Source: CAZIKB01 sp964539665
GTDB lineage: Bacteria; Zhuqueibacterota; Zhuqueibacteria; Oceanimicrobiales; Oceanimicrobiaceae
Reading direction: 5' to 3'
NCBI GenBank assembly: GCA_964539665.1
Contig: CAZIKB010000066.1
Span: 1-35,738, forward strand
Length of the DNA stretch: 35,738 bases
Shown: positions 16,013 through 24,371 of the stretch, one piece after another
Layout: each line of letters starts with the position of its first letter
Numbering within the stretch: position 1 is the stretch's first letter
Position numbers and translations under genes: made by a program
Notes under the pieces: model-generated
Databases searched by the model: none
Told to the model about the DNA's origin: nothing
The model's input: the letters and a program-made list of their open reading frames with translations, nothing else

Positions 16013-17347
16013 ATGGCTAAAAACACACTAAAAAATTCAATTGCGGTAAGATTATTTATTATTGGAGCGCTGGCAATAATTCTACTCATTCCAACTATCA
16101 TGATCCAGGCATTGATAAAAGAACGAAAACAGAGAAGAGATGAAACGAGTTTGGAAGTCACTGATAAGTGGGGCAGTATACAAACCATAACCGGCCCCAT
16201 ACTCACTATCCCGTTTCAGTTTACTCAACAAGATGATAATGAAAAATTTACTAAGATAAAGAAATACGCGCACTTTTTACCAGATGATTTATCAATTGTT
16301 TGTACCATCCACCCGGAAATCAGGTACAGGGGCATTTATGAATTTGTACTATACAATACAAAAATTCAATTAACAGGTAATTTCCCCTCACTGGCGTTTG
16401 AAGATTTGAATGTATCACCAAATGATGTGATGTGGGATGATGCATTTATAACGGTCGGAATAACCGATATGAAGGGCATAAAAGATATTATTAAGCTTAA
16501 TTGGAATAATACAGAATTCATTGCTTCTCCTGGGATTGAGTCGAACGATGTCTGTAGCTCGGGAATAAGTGTAAAAATCTCTCTTGACGCGGGAATTGAG
16601 AAATTTGACTTTCACACTGAAATTGATCTAAATGGTAGTCAAAGTCTCATGTTTGTTCCGGTTGGCAGAGAGACTAAAATTGAGGCATCTTCCGAATGGA
16701 ATAATCCCAGTTTTACGGGGAATTTTTTGCCCGAATTGAGAGAAATTTCATCTGATGGATTCAGGGCTGAATGGAAAGTGCTACAGCTAAATCGTAACTT
16801 CCCCCAAAAATGGATCGGAAACCAACATAATATTGCACCATCCACTTTTGGAGTGAGTCTCCTTCTACCAGTAGATGAATACCAGAAGACTATGAGAACA
16901 GCAAAATATGCAATCATGTTTATCGCGTTGACATTTTTGTCTTTTTTTATGATAGAATTGTTAGGTAAAAAAGTCATTCATCCTATCCAGTATTTACTCA
17001 TTGGTTTTGCTTTACTGGTCTTTTATACTCTATTATTATCTTTATCTGAATATCTCTCTTTCAAATACTCCTATTTGATAGCAAGTATTGGGATTTTATT
17101 ATTGATTACGGCGTATACAAAAAACGTTTTATCAGACAAACTCCAGACGGTGGTAATTGCAACAGTTTTGGTTGTACTATATGGCTATTTATATATTATT
17201 TTACAACTTCAGGATTATGCTTTATTAATGGGCAGTCTTGGGCTGTTTGTGATTCTTTCTATAGTGATGTATCTGACAAGAAAAATCGATTGGTTTGCAA
17301 TATTAAAAATCGATGACCAGCTAACTTCGAAGTCAGCACAGAAATAA
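16013..17347 (+). CDS. creD: Cell envelope integrity inner-membrane protein CreD
   Basis: 444 aa, close to the ~450 aa of E. coli CreD. AAAGGAG ends 9 nt before the ATG. Residues about 11-33 form the first TM. Next comes the family hallmark region with ERKQRRDE and a large periplasmic domain (about 45-295) containing the conserved ITGPILTIPF segment and the NGSQSLMFVPVGRETK stretch just after mid-domain. Five further TMs fill about 300-432. CreD belongs to PF06123; in enterobacteria it is controlled by CreBC and affects envelope stress and beta-lactam tolerance, but its biochemical activity is unknown. Here no CreBC is present. A winged-helix regulator gene lies upstream, and a copy of its putative operator sits at 15929. 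This one-component arrangement is common in Bacteroidetes-type genomes. Confidence 0.9.
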   Translation: MAKNTLKNSIAVRLFIIGALAIILLIPTIMIQALIKERKQRRDETSLEVTDKWGSIQTITGPILTIPFQFTQQDDNEKFTKIKKYAHFLPDDLSIVCTIHPEIRYRGIYEFVLYNTKIQLTGNFPSLAFEDLNVSPNDVMWDDAFITVGITDMKGIKDIIKLNWNNTEFIASPGIESNDVCSSGISVKISLDAGIEKFDFHTEIDLNGSQSLMFVPVGRETKIEASSEWNNPSFTGNFLPELREISSDGFRAEWKVLQLNRNFPQKWIGNQHNIAPSTFGVSLLLPVDEYQKTMRTAKYAIMFIALTFLSFFMIELLGKKVIHPIQYLLIGFALLVFYTLLLSLSEYLSFKYSYLIASIGILLLITAYTKNVLSDKLQTVVIATVLVVLYGYLYIILQLQDYALLMGSLGLFVILSIVMYLTRKIDWFAILKIDDQLTSKSAQK

Positions 17348-17769
17348 TAGATAATTTTGGCGTTCAAGCTTGAGCTTGTGTTGTATACTCAGTTCTCAAG
17401 CTGAGCTTGAATGCCGGATAATCCGTTTTATAAACAAAACCGCCAGTCGGTTGTCAGGGTCTTCTTTGGAAATCACATGTTTTCATGATGGAGCAAGTGT
17501 CCACCACAGCAACGCGCATGTATCCAAAAGAACCAAAACTAAACACGCTACTCGCTGGTTTCTGGTTCTAAAACCGAATCATCTATTCGGACTTTACTAC
17601 AAAGGTCTCTAAAAACATCTTCTACTTTTTTCTTTCTCTAGATTGGACACTATTCATCCTAAAAAAAATCATAAAATTTAAAAAAGCTATTTTTTTGTGT
17701 TTTATTGGCATAAGTTCTTTTAATGCAAAGACCTAAGAACGTAATCCGTAGCTACCTTTTTGAGGACCT
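17348..17769. other. Convergent intergenic region with long inverted repeat
   Basis: This lies between creD and the leftward signalling operon. TTCAAGCTTGAGCTTG (17363-17378) is complementary to CAAGCTGAGCTTGAA (17397-17411) with one bulge, making a strong stem-loop 15 bp after the creD stop. It lacks a following T-run, so it may be a 3' RNA-stability hairpin rather than a classical terminator. The 80-codon open frame over 17370-17612 starts inside this hairpin, has no ribosome-binding site and resembles no family; I do not call it. The remaining sequence is AT-rich and featureless. Confidence 0.45.
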
Positions 17770-18132
17770 CTATGCCATTTGCAGAGCCTCACGGACAGCA
17801 CTGACTATTTCTGCCTGTAGGAAGGGCTTGTGGAGAACGTGGACAGCTCCCAATGTTTGCGCCGCTTTCAGATAGGGGAGGTCGAAAGATGCGGTGAAAG
17901 CAATCACCGGCAGATGAGGTTTGGATTTGCGGATTTCCCTCAAGAATCCAATGCCATCCATTTCTGGCATAAGAATATCGCTGACGACTACATCAGGGGC
18001 ATGCTTTTCGACCATTTTCAAGCCTTCTTTACCATTCGCGGCATCAATCACCTCATACCCTTCTCTTGTCAACATTTCAGCGATGGCGACTCGTGCCTCA
18101 TCAAGATCATCGATGACTAAAATTTTTGTCAT
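17770..18132 (-). CDS. Single-domain CheY-like response regulator
   Basis: 120 aa, a lone receiver domain. Acidic pocket Asp8-Asp9, phospho-acceptor Asp52 in VVSDILMPEMDG, Thr80 in AFTAS and Lys102 in LHKPF are all present, so it should be phosphorylatable. There is no output domain; such proteins act by protein contact or as phosphorelay intermediates. It is the last gene of the leftward signalling operon, 40 bp after the REC-PAS-kinase gene, and AGAAGGGA precedes its ATG. The neighbouring kinase lacks its own C-terminal receiver, which makes this protein its most likely partner. Function beyond signalling is unknown. Confidence 0.92.
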   Translation of the reverse strand: MTKILVIDDLDEARVAIAEMLTREGYEVIDAANGKEGLKMVEKHAPDVVVSDILMPEMDGIGFLREIRKSKPHLPVIAFTASFDLPYLKAAQTLGAVHVLHKPFLQAEIVSAVREALQMA

Positions 18133-18172
18133 TTTGATTTTCCCTTCTGATTAAGTAGTTCAGCATCTGTTT

Positions 18173-20464
18173 TTATAAGACTTCAACAGTACTTTTTTTC
18201 TTATAAAGTTTGCCGGACTCAGATTGAGCCAAAGCTGGAAAATAAATTGTGACCGTGGTACCCTTACCTCTCTCACTGGATACTTCAATATGACTCTCGT
18301 GTTGCTTTACAATTCCGTAGACGACCGACATCCCCAAACCAGTACCGTGACCCACCTTCTTTGTGGTGAAGAAGGGTTCGAAAATCCGCTCAGAAGTCCT
18401 GCTGTCCATCCCTTCGCCGTTATCAATCACCCTGAGCTGCACATACTTCTCTGACTTGACTATTGCAGATGGAAGCTGTTTTATTTGGTTGACTTCCAGG
18501 TTTTGGGTTTCTATGCATATCTTCCCTCCATCAGGCATGGCGTCTCGAGCGTTCAAACATAGATTAATCAAAATTTGATGAATCTGAACTTTGTTCGCCT
18601 GGATGAGATGGGTGTTAGCAACGTATTCTGACTTCAGTTCAATTTTTTTACCCAAAGTGTGCGTCAGCAATCTCACCACATCTTCCACCACTGTGTTTAA
18701 ATTCAAAGGTTTGAACTCAAATTCATCTTGCCGACTAAAGGTTAGAAGTTGTTTTACCAGGTCACGAGCCCTGGTTGCGCCTTGATTTACTCTGAAGAGA
18801 TACTCTGAAGAGGGTTGCTCCGGTCCGCATTCCTGCATCGCAAAATCAGTATTCGCCAGAATGACCAGTAACAGGTTATTGAATTCGTGCGTGATCCCTC
18901 CAACAAGCTGTCCGATTGCTTCCATCTTTTGAGCCTCGATAAGCTGCCGCTCCAGTTTTTTGCGATCGGTTATGTCTCGTGAAATTCCAAACAGGCCTAA
19001 TGTGTTACTGTCTTTATCAATCCATGGAAGCTTTGTCGTCAGAACCCATACTTCTCCTTCATCCCTGATTTCACCACCTTCTTCTTTATTAATTATTGAC
19101 ATCCCTGTTTCGATGACCTTACGATCGTCACTGGACATTTCCTCGGCAGTCTCTATTGGAAACAACTCCTCATCAGTTTTACCAATAATTTCTTTCACAC
19201 TTTGCCCGAATAGATCGCAAAATGATTTGCTCGCACGCACGAATCGCCGATTTTTATCTTTAAAGTAAATGTAGTCCGGTGTGTTATTTAATAGTGTTTG
19301 CATCAGATCCCGTTCGAACGACACTTCGTCTTGCGCCCGACTGCGCTCGGTAATGTCACGAATAGCACCGATTATTTTTTTGCGACCGGAAGAAAAATAC
19401 ATTCCAGGGCTAATCTCCGCTTGAAAAACAGAACCATCCTTTTTTAGCAAACTACGTTCAGGTACCCCACCACTAGCTATTGTACCCTTCTTTATTCGCT
19501 CTACAGAGGCCGTTGTTTTTTCTCTCTCGAACGAGATATCTTCCACCTTCAAGGATAAAAATTCATCTTTTGTATAGCCAAACAATTCTAAAGCAGCTAT
19601 ATTGACATCTTCAAACTTCTTGTTATCAGCATCAAAAACAACTATTGCGTCCGATTCATTTTCAAAAAGCTGCCGATACTTTTCTTCACTCTCTTTTAGT
19701 TCCTTTTCCGATTGCTTGCGGTCCGTGATGTCATGGAATCCCGTTGCACGGGCTATTTGACCTTTATAAATGCAGTTTTTTCCACGTACTTCTATGTCGA
19801 AAATTGTACCATCTTTCCTTAAGCCTTTTATTTCGTAAGGGGTTTCAATACCTGCTCGGTCTTGATTATACACTTTCTCGGCCGATTCCGGTGTAAGTAA
19901 ATCGAATGGCGTCTTGCCAATTACTTCCGACAGTTCATACCCAAACATCTCGCTAATCGCACGATTCGCTTCAACACTGGTCCCATCTACCGAAATAATG
20001 ATTCCTTCAAACGAAGCTTCGGCTAACGCCCGAACCCGTGTTTCACTTTCCCGTAGTGCGCACTCCGCCTGTTTGCGCTTATTCTGATCCTCAGCTTCTT
20101 GTAATGCTCGCCGGACAACAGGCACAAGGCGTTGCATCCGATGTTTAAGAACATAATCCGCGGCACCTCTCTTCAGGGACTCAATTGCCAGTTCTTCACC
20201 GACATTGCCCGATAATAAAATGAACGGCACATTCGGGCATTTCACTTTTGCTATTTCCAACGCGGTCATGCCGTTGAATAACGGAAGATTGTAGTCTGCC
20301 AGGATCAGGTCAAAACCATCTTGTTCGACAGCACTGACAAAATCGCTTTCGGTTTCTACCCAGACGATTTCGCACACGATACCCCCGGTTTCAAGCATGG
20401 AACGGGCCAGTTCTACGTCCTTTGGCTCATCTTCGAGGTGGAGAATTTTTAACAATGATTTCAC
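18173..20464 (-). CDS. REC-PAS-PAS-PAS sensor histidine kinase
   Basis: 763 aa, soluble (no TM). It starts at GTG 20464 with AGGA upstream. An N-terminal receiver (1-125) has Glu11-Asp12, phospho-Asp57 and Lys107. Three PAS/PAC units follow at about 145-250, 262-375 and 385-505, each ending in a DITDRK/DITERS-type linker. HisKA has phospho-His526 in GGITHEFNN; HATPase_c has N-box NLCLNARDAMPDGG (634-647), G1 DNGEGMD and G2 GHGTGLG (705-711). All catalytic motifs are intact, so this is the only clearly complete kinase of the operon. The receiver-first order lets it act as a relay from another kinase. No haem, flavin or other cofactor-binding residue is obvious in the PAS domains, so the input is unknown. 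Output is probably the receiver at 17770-18132. Confidence 0.92.
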   Translation of the reverse strand: MKSLLKILHLEDEPKDVELARSMLETGGIVCEIVWVETESDFVSAVEQDGFDLILADYNLPLFNGMTALEIAKVKCPNVPFILLSGNVGEELAIESLKRGAADYVLKHRMQRLVPVVRRALQEAEDQNKRKQAECALRESETRVRALAEASFEGIIISVDGTSVEANRAISEMFGYELSEVIGKTPFDLLTPESAEKVYNQDRAGIETPYEIKGLRKDGTIFDIEVRGKNCIYKGQIARATGFHDITDRKQSEKELKESEEKYRQLFENESDAIVVFDADNKKFEDVNIAALELFGYTKDEFLSLKVEDISFEREKTTASVERIKKGTIASGGVPERSLLKKDGSVFQAEISPGMYFSSGRKKIIGAIRDITERSRAQDEVSFERDLMQTLLNNTPDYIYFKDKNRRFVRASKSFCDLFGQSVKEIIGKTDEELFPIETAEEMSSDDRKVIETGMSIINKEEGGEIRDEGEVWVLTTKLPWIDKDSNTLGLFGISRDITDRKKLERQLIEAQKMEAIGQLVGGITHEFNNLLLVILANTDFAMQECGPEQPSSEYLFRVNQGATRARDLVKQLLTFSRQDEFEFKPLNLNTVVEDVVRLLTHTLGKKIELKSEYVANTHLIQANKVQIHQILINLCLNARDAMPDGGKICIETQNLEVNQIKQLPSAIVKSEKYVQLRVIDNGEGMDSRTSERIFEPFFTTKKVGHGTGLGMSVVYGIVKQHESHIEVSSERGKGTTVTIYFPALAQSESGKLYKKKSTVEVL

Positions 20465-20537
20465 TGTTCCTGTTTCTTTTAATTAATATAATCGGTCAAC
20501 TGGCTCTCAACTTTAACAGTTCAACGAACGGGATAGC

Positions 20538-20789
20538 CTATTCCCGTCTGTATTGAGACTCATTCAGCACCTCACGTACCTTGTTTGTCAGGGCCTCTGT
20601 GGAAATGGTTTTATGGATAAAGGCTGTTCCCCCGGGTCTCATTTGCATCATCAATGATTGTAGAGTACATCAGGACACTTCTCATGTGCAGTTGCCAATG
20701 CGGCCATGCAGTAGACCGCCGGTAGCGCATGATCAGAATAATTCAGGTCAAATTCACCATGCCCACCAGCGTCGACAGTTTCATATACA
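20538..20789 (-). pseudogene. Decayed receiver (REC) domain after the EAL gene
   Basis: No long frame exists, but minus-strand translation recovers receiver-domain pieces. One frame reads GEFDLNYSDHALPAVYCMAA and continues through AHEKCPDVLY. These match the FDLILADHSLPGFDG and AREKCPEVPF stretches of the neighbouring receivers, with the phospho-Asp preserved. Stops follow. In another frame MRPGGTAFIHKTISTEA continues through KVREVLNE to a TAG at 20538-20540, the end of a receiver with the conserved Lys (HKT in place of HKP). The middle is missing or scrambled. It fills the space between the EAL stop (20790-20792) and the next gene (20464). It could have been a separate response regulator or a C-terminal receiver. 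It is non-functional. Confidence 0.7.
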
Positions 20790-22503
20790 TCACATCATTA
20801 TCTTTGCAACTTGCTCGGCCGGCAATGGATGACCTAAAAGAAATCCCTGCACCTCATCACAATGTATCAAACGCAAAAAATCCATTTGGTCCTCGTTCTC
20901 TACACCTTCTGCAATCACTTTCTTTTTCAGACCATGTGCCAGTGCAACCATTGCAGTCGTAATAGCAGCATCATCATTGTCAGCGGGAATGTTATGTACA
21001 AAGCTCTGATCAATTTTCAGCCTGTCTACAGGGAAACGCTTCAAATAGCCCAGGGAAGAATACCCTGCACCAAAATCATCAACCGAAAGCTGTACTCCCA
21101 TCTCTTTGAGAATCTGCAGCGTAGAAGCTGTGACTTCTACGTTCTGCATGGCATTGCTTTCGGTAATTTCCAGGTCCAAATATTCCGAACTGAGCTCTGT
21201 TTCCTCCATACGTGCGCTATCTTCTCTGGCAACTTTTTCTCCCGAAACTGGCGAGCCGAGAGGTTGACCGCAACCCTCAACGGTGAGAAGCCAGCATCTT
21301 GCCAACTCTTATTTTGTGCACAGGCTGTTTGTAAAACCCATTCACCGATCGATATAATCAGCCCCGTCTCTTCTGCCAACGGGATAAAATTATCTGGCTG
21401 AATTAAACCCAGGTCAGGGTGTTGCCAACGCAGCAACGCTTCCACACCGGTACCCTTGCCGGAGTGGATATCAAATTGGGGTTGATAGAATAGCACTAAC
21501 TCGTCCTTTTTCAAGGCATCGCACAATTTGTTTCCCAGATCAATATTTTTTAATGCTGTCGTTTCCATTGATGAACTGTAAAACTGAAAGTTGTTCATAC
21601 CTTTTTTTTGGCTCGATACATGCCAATATCTGCATTTTTCAGCAGGGTTTCGATGTCATTTCCATCGGCCGGATACAAGCCTATACCGATACTTGCCGAG
21701 ATAAGGATTTCCTGATCATCGAGTAGTATAGGATTTGCTATTTTCTCGAGAATTTTTTGCGAAATCCTGACCGCATCCCCATGATGTACGATGTTAACAA
21801 GCGCTATTGCAAATTCATCACCGCCGATACGAGCGACAATGTCACTCTTTCGAATACAACTTATTAACCGTTGCGCAACTGATTTCAGTACGAAGTCGCC
21901 TGCGCTATGGCTAAATGTGTCATTTATGTCCTTCAAATTATCTAAATCGAGAAAGAGGACAGCAAGCAGTTGTTGATAACGGCTTGCCAGCGCCACGCTT
22001 TGCTGCATGTTGTCGAAAAATAATTGCCGATTAGGCAAGCCAGTGAGGATATCGTGATAAGCTAAATGGTGCTCTAAAATCCGGGATTCTTCAAATTTCT
22101 GCTGCAGTAGTTTACGCTCAGCGAGCAACTTGGCTTCATTTAAAGCCCGCTGCACCGCTGGCATAAGTCTGGTCATCAGCTGCTTAAGAACGTAATCGGT
22201 TGCTCCCTGTTTGAGACTCTCTATCGCCACTTCTTCACCGAGAACTCCGGAGATCAGGATGAATGGCACTTCAGGACATTTTTCCCGGGCGATGGCAAGC
22301 GCGGACATGCCATCGAAACCGGGGAGAGAATGGTCAGCCAATATCAGTCCAAATCCGCCTTGTTCAACTGCGGCAACAAAATCACTTTTGGTTTCAACCC
22401 GGATACTTTCACACTGAATGTCCTCCCTGTTCAGTATCGTCCGGATAAGCTCAGCGTCATTTGGCTCGTCTTCGAGATGGAGAATTTTAAGTAATTGTTT
22501 CAT
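20790..22503 (-). pseudogene. REC-GGDEF-EAL cyclic-di-GMP protein, split by two frame breaks
   Basis: Three frames join into one 571-residue protein if two single nucleotides are restored. Frame 1 (22503-21595, 302 codons) holds a receiver with Asp57 and a diguanylate cyclase with GGDEF at 227-231 and an RKSD inhibitory I-site at 218-221. It ends YRAKKKV-stop at an A8 run. Frame 2 (21598-21209) starts the EAL domain: VEALLRWQHP, NLSARQF. Frame 3 (21208-20790) completes it: DLEITES, DDFGAGYSSLG, LKIDQSF, AEGVEN. All signature motifs survive. The first break could be bypassed by -1 slippage on A AAA AAG, or the EAL part could be translated separately from the overlapping ATGA (21595-21598). The second break, near 21208, has no such rescue. 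The GGDEF half alone (to 21595) could still be an active cyclase. Confidence 0.82.
21595..21609 (-). promoter_or_regulatory. dnaX-type slippery heptamer and ATGA overlap at the GGDEF/EAL junction
   Basis: On the minus strand the codons read GCC AAA AAA AAG GTA TGA. The last A of the first AAA plus AAA AAG form A AAA AAG, the strongest known bacterial -1 slippery heptamer. A -1 slip re-reads the G and continues GGT ATG AAC, giving KKKGMNN, exactly the linker expected between GGDEF and EAL. The stop TGA also overlaps ATG as ATGA. No upstream Shine-Dalgarno-like stimulator or strong downstream hairpin is evident, and an indel in the A8 run would look identical. Confidence 0.4.
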
Positions 22504-22563
22504 ACTCGTTGCTTTTTTTTATTAGATTGTCTTTTTCATCACTTGTTGGTTAGTATATTTTTT

Positions 22564-23004
22564 TCAACTTCCCGGCGGCGCTTCGTTGACAATTGCCCAA
22601 AATAAACTGAGCCCATTGACTGCATCAACAAACTCCTGAAAATCAACCGGTTTTACCACGTAGGCATTTACGCCAAGTTTGTAACACTCAGCGATGTCCG
22701 GATTCTCACGGGATTTGGCAAACACCACCACCGGAATCACTTTCAGTTGTGCATCCGATTTTATTTGCTGCAGCACCTCTAATCCATTAATTTTCGGCAT
22801 CTTGAGGTCAAGCAGCACGACAACCGGGTGGCCGTTAGCACGGGTTTTGTAATTTCCACGACGAAAGAGATAATCCAGGCCTTCTTCGCCATCGTGGACA
22901 ACATCCACATGGTTAGCAAGACTGTGTCGTTCGAGAGCCTCCAGGGTGAGTTCCACATCTTTCTCGTCGTCTTCAATCATTAGGATACGTTTTAGATTTT
23001 TCAT
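22564..23004 (-). CDS. Rcp1/CheY-type long receiver, conserved Thr replaced by Ala
   Basis: 146 aa single receiver of the Rcp type (long beta2-beta3 loop with DYLFRRGNY), commonly paired with phytochrome-like kinases. Glu11-Asp12-Asp13, phospho-Asp66 in LLDLKMPKINGLEVL and Lys118 in VVKPVDF are present. The Ser/Thr that normally follows beta4 (VVVLTSS) is Ala96 here (VVVFAKS). Loss of this hydroxyl is known in receiver proteins to weaken or bias activation. AAAGGA lies before ATG 23004. It follows the REC-PAS-kinase remnant by 51 bp. Relatives are typically encoded beside exactly this type of kinase, whose C-terminal half here is of the bacteriophytochrome-like HisKA class, so the two were probably partners. 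Confidence 0.9.
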   Translation of the reverse strand: MKNLKRILMIEDDEKDVELTLEALERHSLANHVDVVHDGEEGLDYLFRRGNYKTRANGHPVVVLLDLKMPKINGLEVLQQIKSDAQLKVIPVVVFAKSRENPDIAECYKLGVNAYVVKPVDFQEFVDAVNGLSLFWAIVNEAPPGS

Positions 23005-23048
23005 TATTTGTCCTTTCTGTGATTTTAATTCCTAAACCTTTCATATCT

Positions 23049-23082
23049 AAACCTTTCAAAGGTTTGAAACCTTTGAAAGGTT
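23049..23082. repeat. Perfect 16-bp inverted repeat at the end of the PAS-kinase gene
   Basis: AACCTTTCAAAGGTTT (23050-23065) and AAACCTTTGAAAGGTT (23067-23082) are exact complements around one base. Each arm is itself nearly self-complementary. The AACCTTTC unit recurs nearby (23036-23043 and, inverted, 23095-23101). The stop codon of the kinase frame (23056-23058) lies inside it, so the last residues of that frame (ending KVSNL) are repeat-encoded. It may act as an intercistronic RNA hairpin, a REP-like element or a terminator. Confidence 0.75.
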
Positions 23083-24316
23083 CGGGTGTCCTGTAGAAAG
23101 GTTCGGCTTTTTAGGTAGTGAGAAATAAAAAGTTGCACCCTCGCCGACTACACTCTCAGCCCAGGTTCTACCGCCGTGCCGGTGAATGATGCGCCGGACA
23201 TTGGCAAGCCCAACACCGGTACCTTCAAATTCATTAGCCGGGTGCAGGCGTTGGAACAATCCGATTAGTTTATCGATATACTTCATATCAAACCCGACGC
23301 CATTATCGCGGATGTAGAACGCTAACTCTTCATTATTCTCAGAATTACAGCCAATTTCGATTTTTGCTTGCTTGCGCGTAGTCGTAAATTTCAAGGCATT
23401 GGAAATAAGGTTACTTAGAACAAGTTTCAGCATCGCCACATCGGCGAGCGCTTCCGGCATATCGTCAATTTTCCAGACAATTTTCCGTCCCGCCATTTCC
23501 GGCTGTAATTCCTGCTTCACATCTTTTACAAGCTGTTCAATATGGACCGCGCACTTCTGCATTTCAGTTCGTCCGGACCGGGAAAAACTCAAAAGGTCAT
23601 CAATCAGGCAGCCCATGCGTTGTGATGACTCCGCGATAATGTCAACATAGCGCTGACTTTTCTTGTCAAGACTATCAGCCTTAATTCTTTGTTGCAGTAA
23701 CTGCACAAATCCGCTCATATGGCGCAATGGTGCGCGCAGGTCGTGAGAAACAGAGTAGCTGAAGGCTTCCAGCTCTTTGTTGGCAGCCTCGAGTTGCGCG
23801 GTACGCTCAAACACTCTTTGCTCGAGCCCGGCATTCAGTTTTCGAATTTCCTCTTCTGCCTGCTTATGCTCGGTGATGTCTTTGTGTTGGACTATCGCGT
23901 TTGTTACTTTACCATGCTTGTCTTTAATTGGAGAAACAACTACATCTAGAAATCTGTGCGTAGCTCCTCTTACTTTAACATAGTCAACTATTTGAAGATC
24001 GTAGTCAATAGTAAATCGAGCAATTTCTCCCTTTTCAAAGACTCTTTCAACGAGAGGTAAAAAACCTTGTTCTTCAATCAAATTATCTTTGAAAAGATTA
24101 TATTTCCCTACAGCTTCTTTGTCCGTTGATACCCGGCATCTGCACATCGATAACAGCAACTGAAACATCGGAAGCCTGCAGGAAACCCATAGTCTCCCAC
24201 GGCTTTTGAATTGTAGCTGTCCGGGTATCTGGTATTTCCTTGTTAATCACCTTAGTCATGACGATTAGATTGTCCGGTGTGTCATCAACGAGCAGAATTG
24301 TCTGTTTTGTATCCAT
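23056..24316 (-). pseudogene. REC-PAS histidine kinase with internal out-of-frame deletion
   Basis: The frame from ATG 24316 (AAAGG upstream) encodes the first ~64 residues of a receiver: Asp11-Asp12 and phospho-Asp57 in VIDVQMPGIN. Homology stops at about 24120. The sequence then continues, one frame over, in the interior of a PAS domain (AVGKYNLFKDNLIEEQGF), followed by a PAC-type DITEHK linker, a coiled coil, HisKA with FSYSVSHDLRAPL, and HATPase_c with RDNGVGFD and FEGTGVGLANV, to a stop in the 23050-23082 repeat. The second half of the receiver and start of the PAS are gone. The open frame to 24168 starts at an ATG inside the receiver with no ribosome-binding site. It might still yield a receiver-less kinase, but the native protein is lost. 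Confidence 0.8.
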
Positions 24317-24371
24317 TAATTTACCTTTATAATTTGGATAGTTCTTTTCTTATTTAAAAACCTCATGAAGC

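Noticed and set aside
17370..17612. 80-codon plus-strand open frame after creD
   Set aside because: It begins inside the long inverted repeat, lacks a ribosome-binding site and has no family resemblance.
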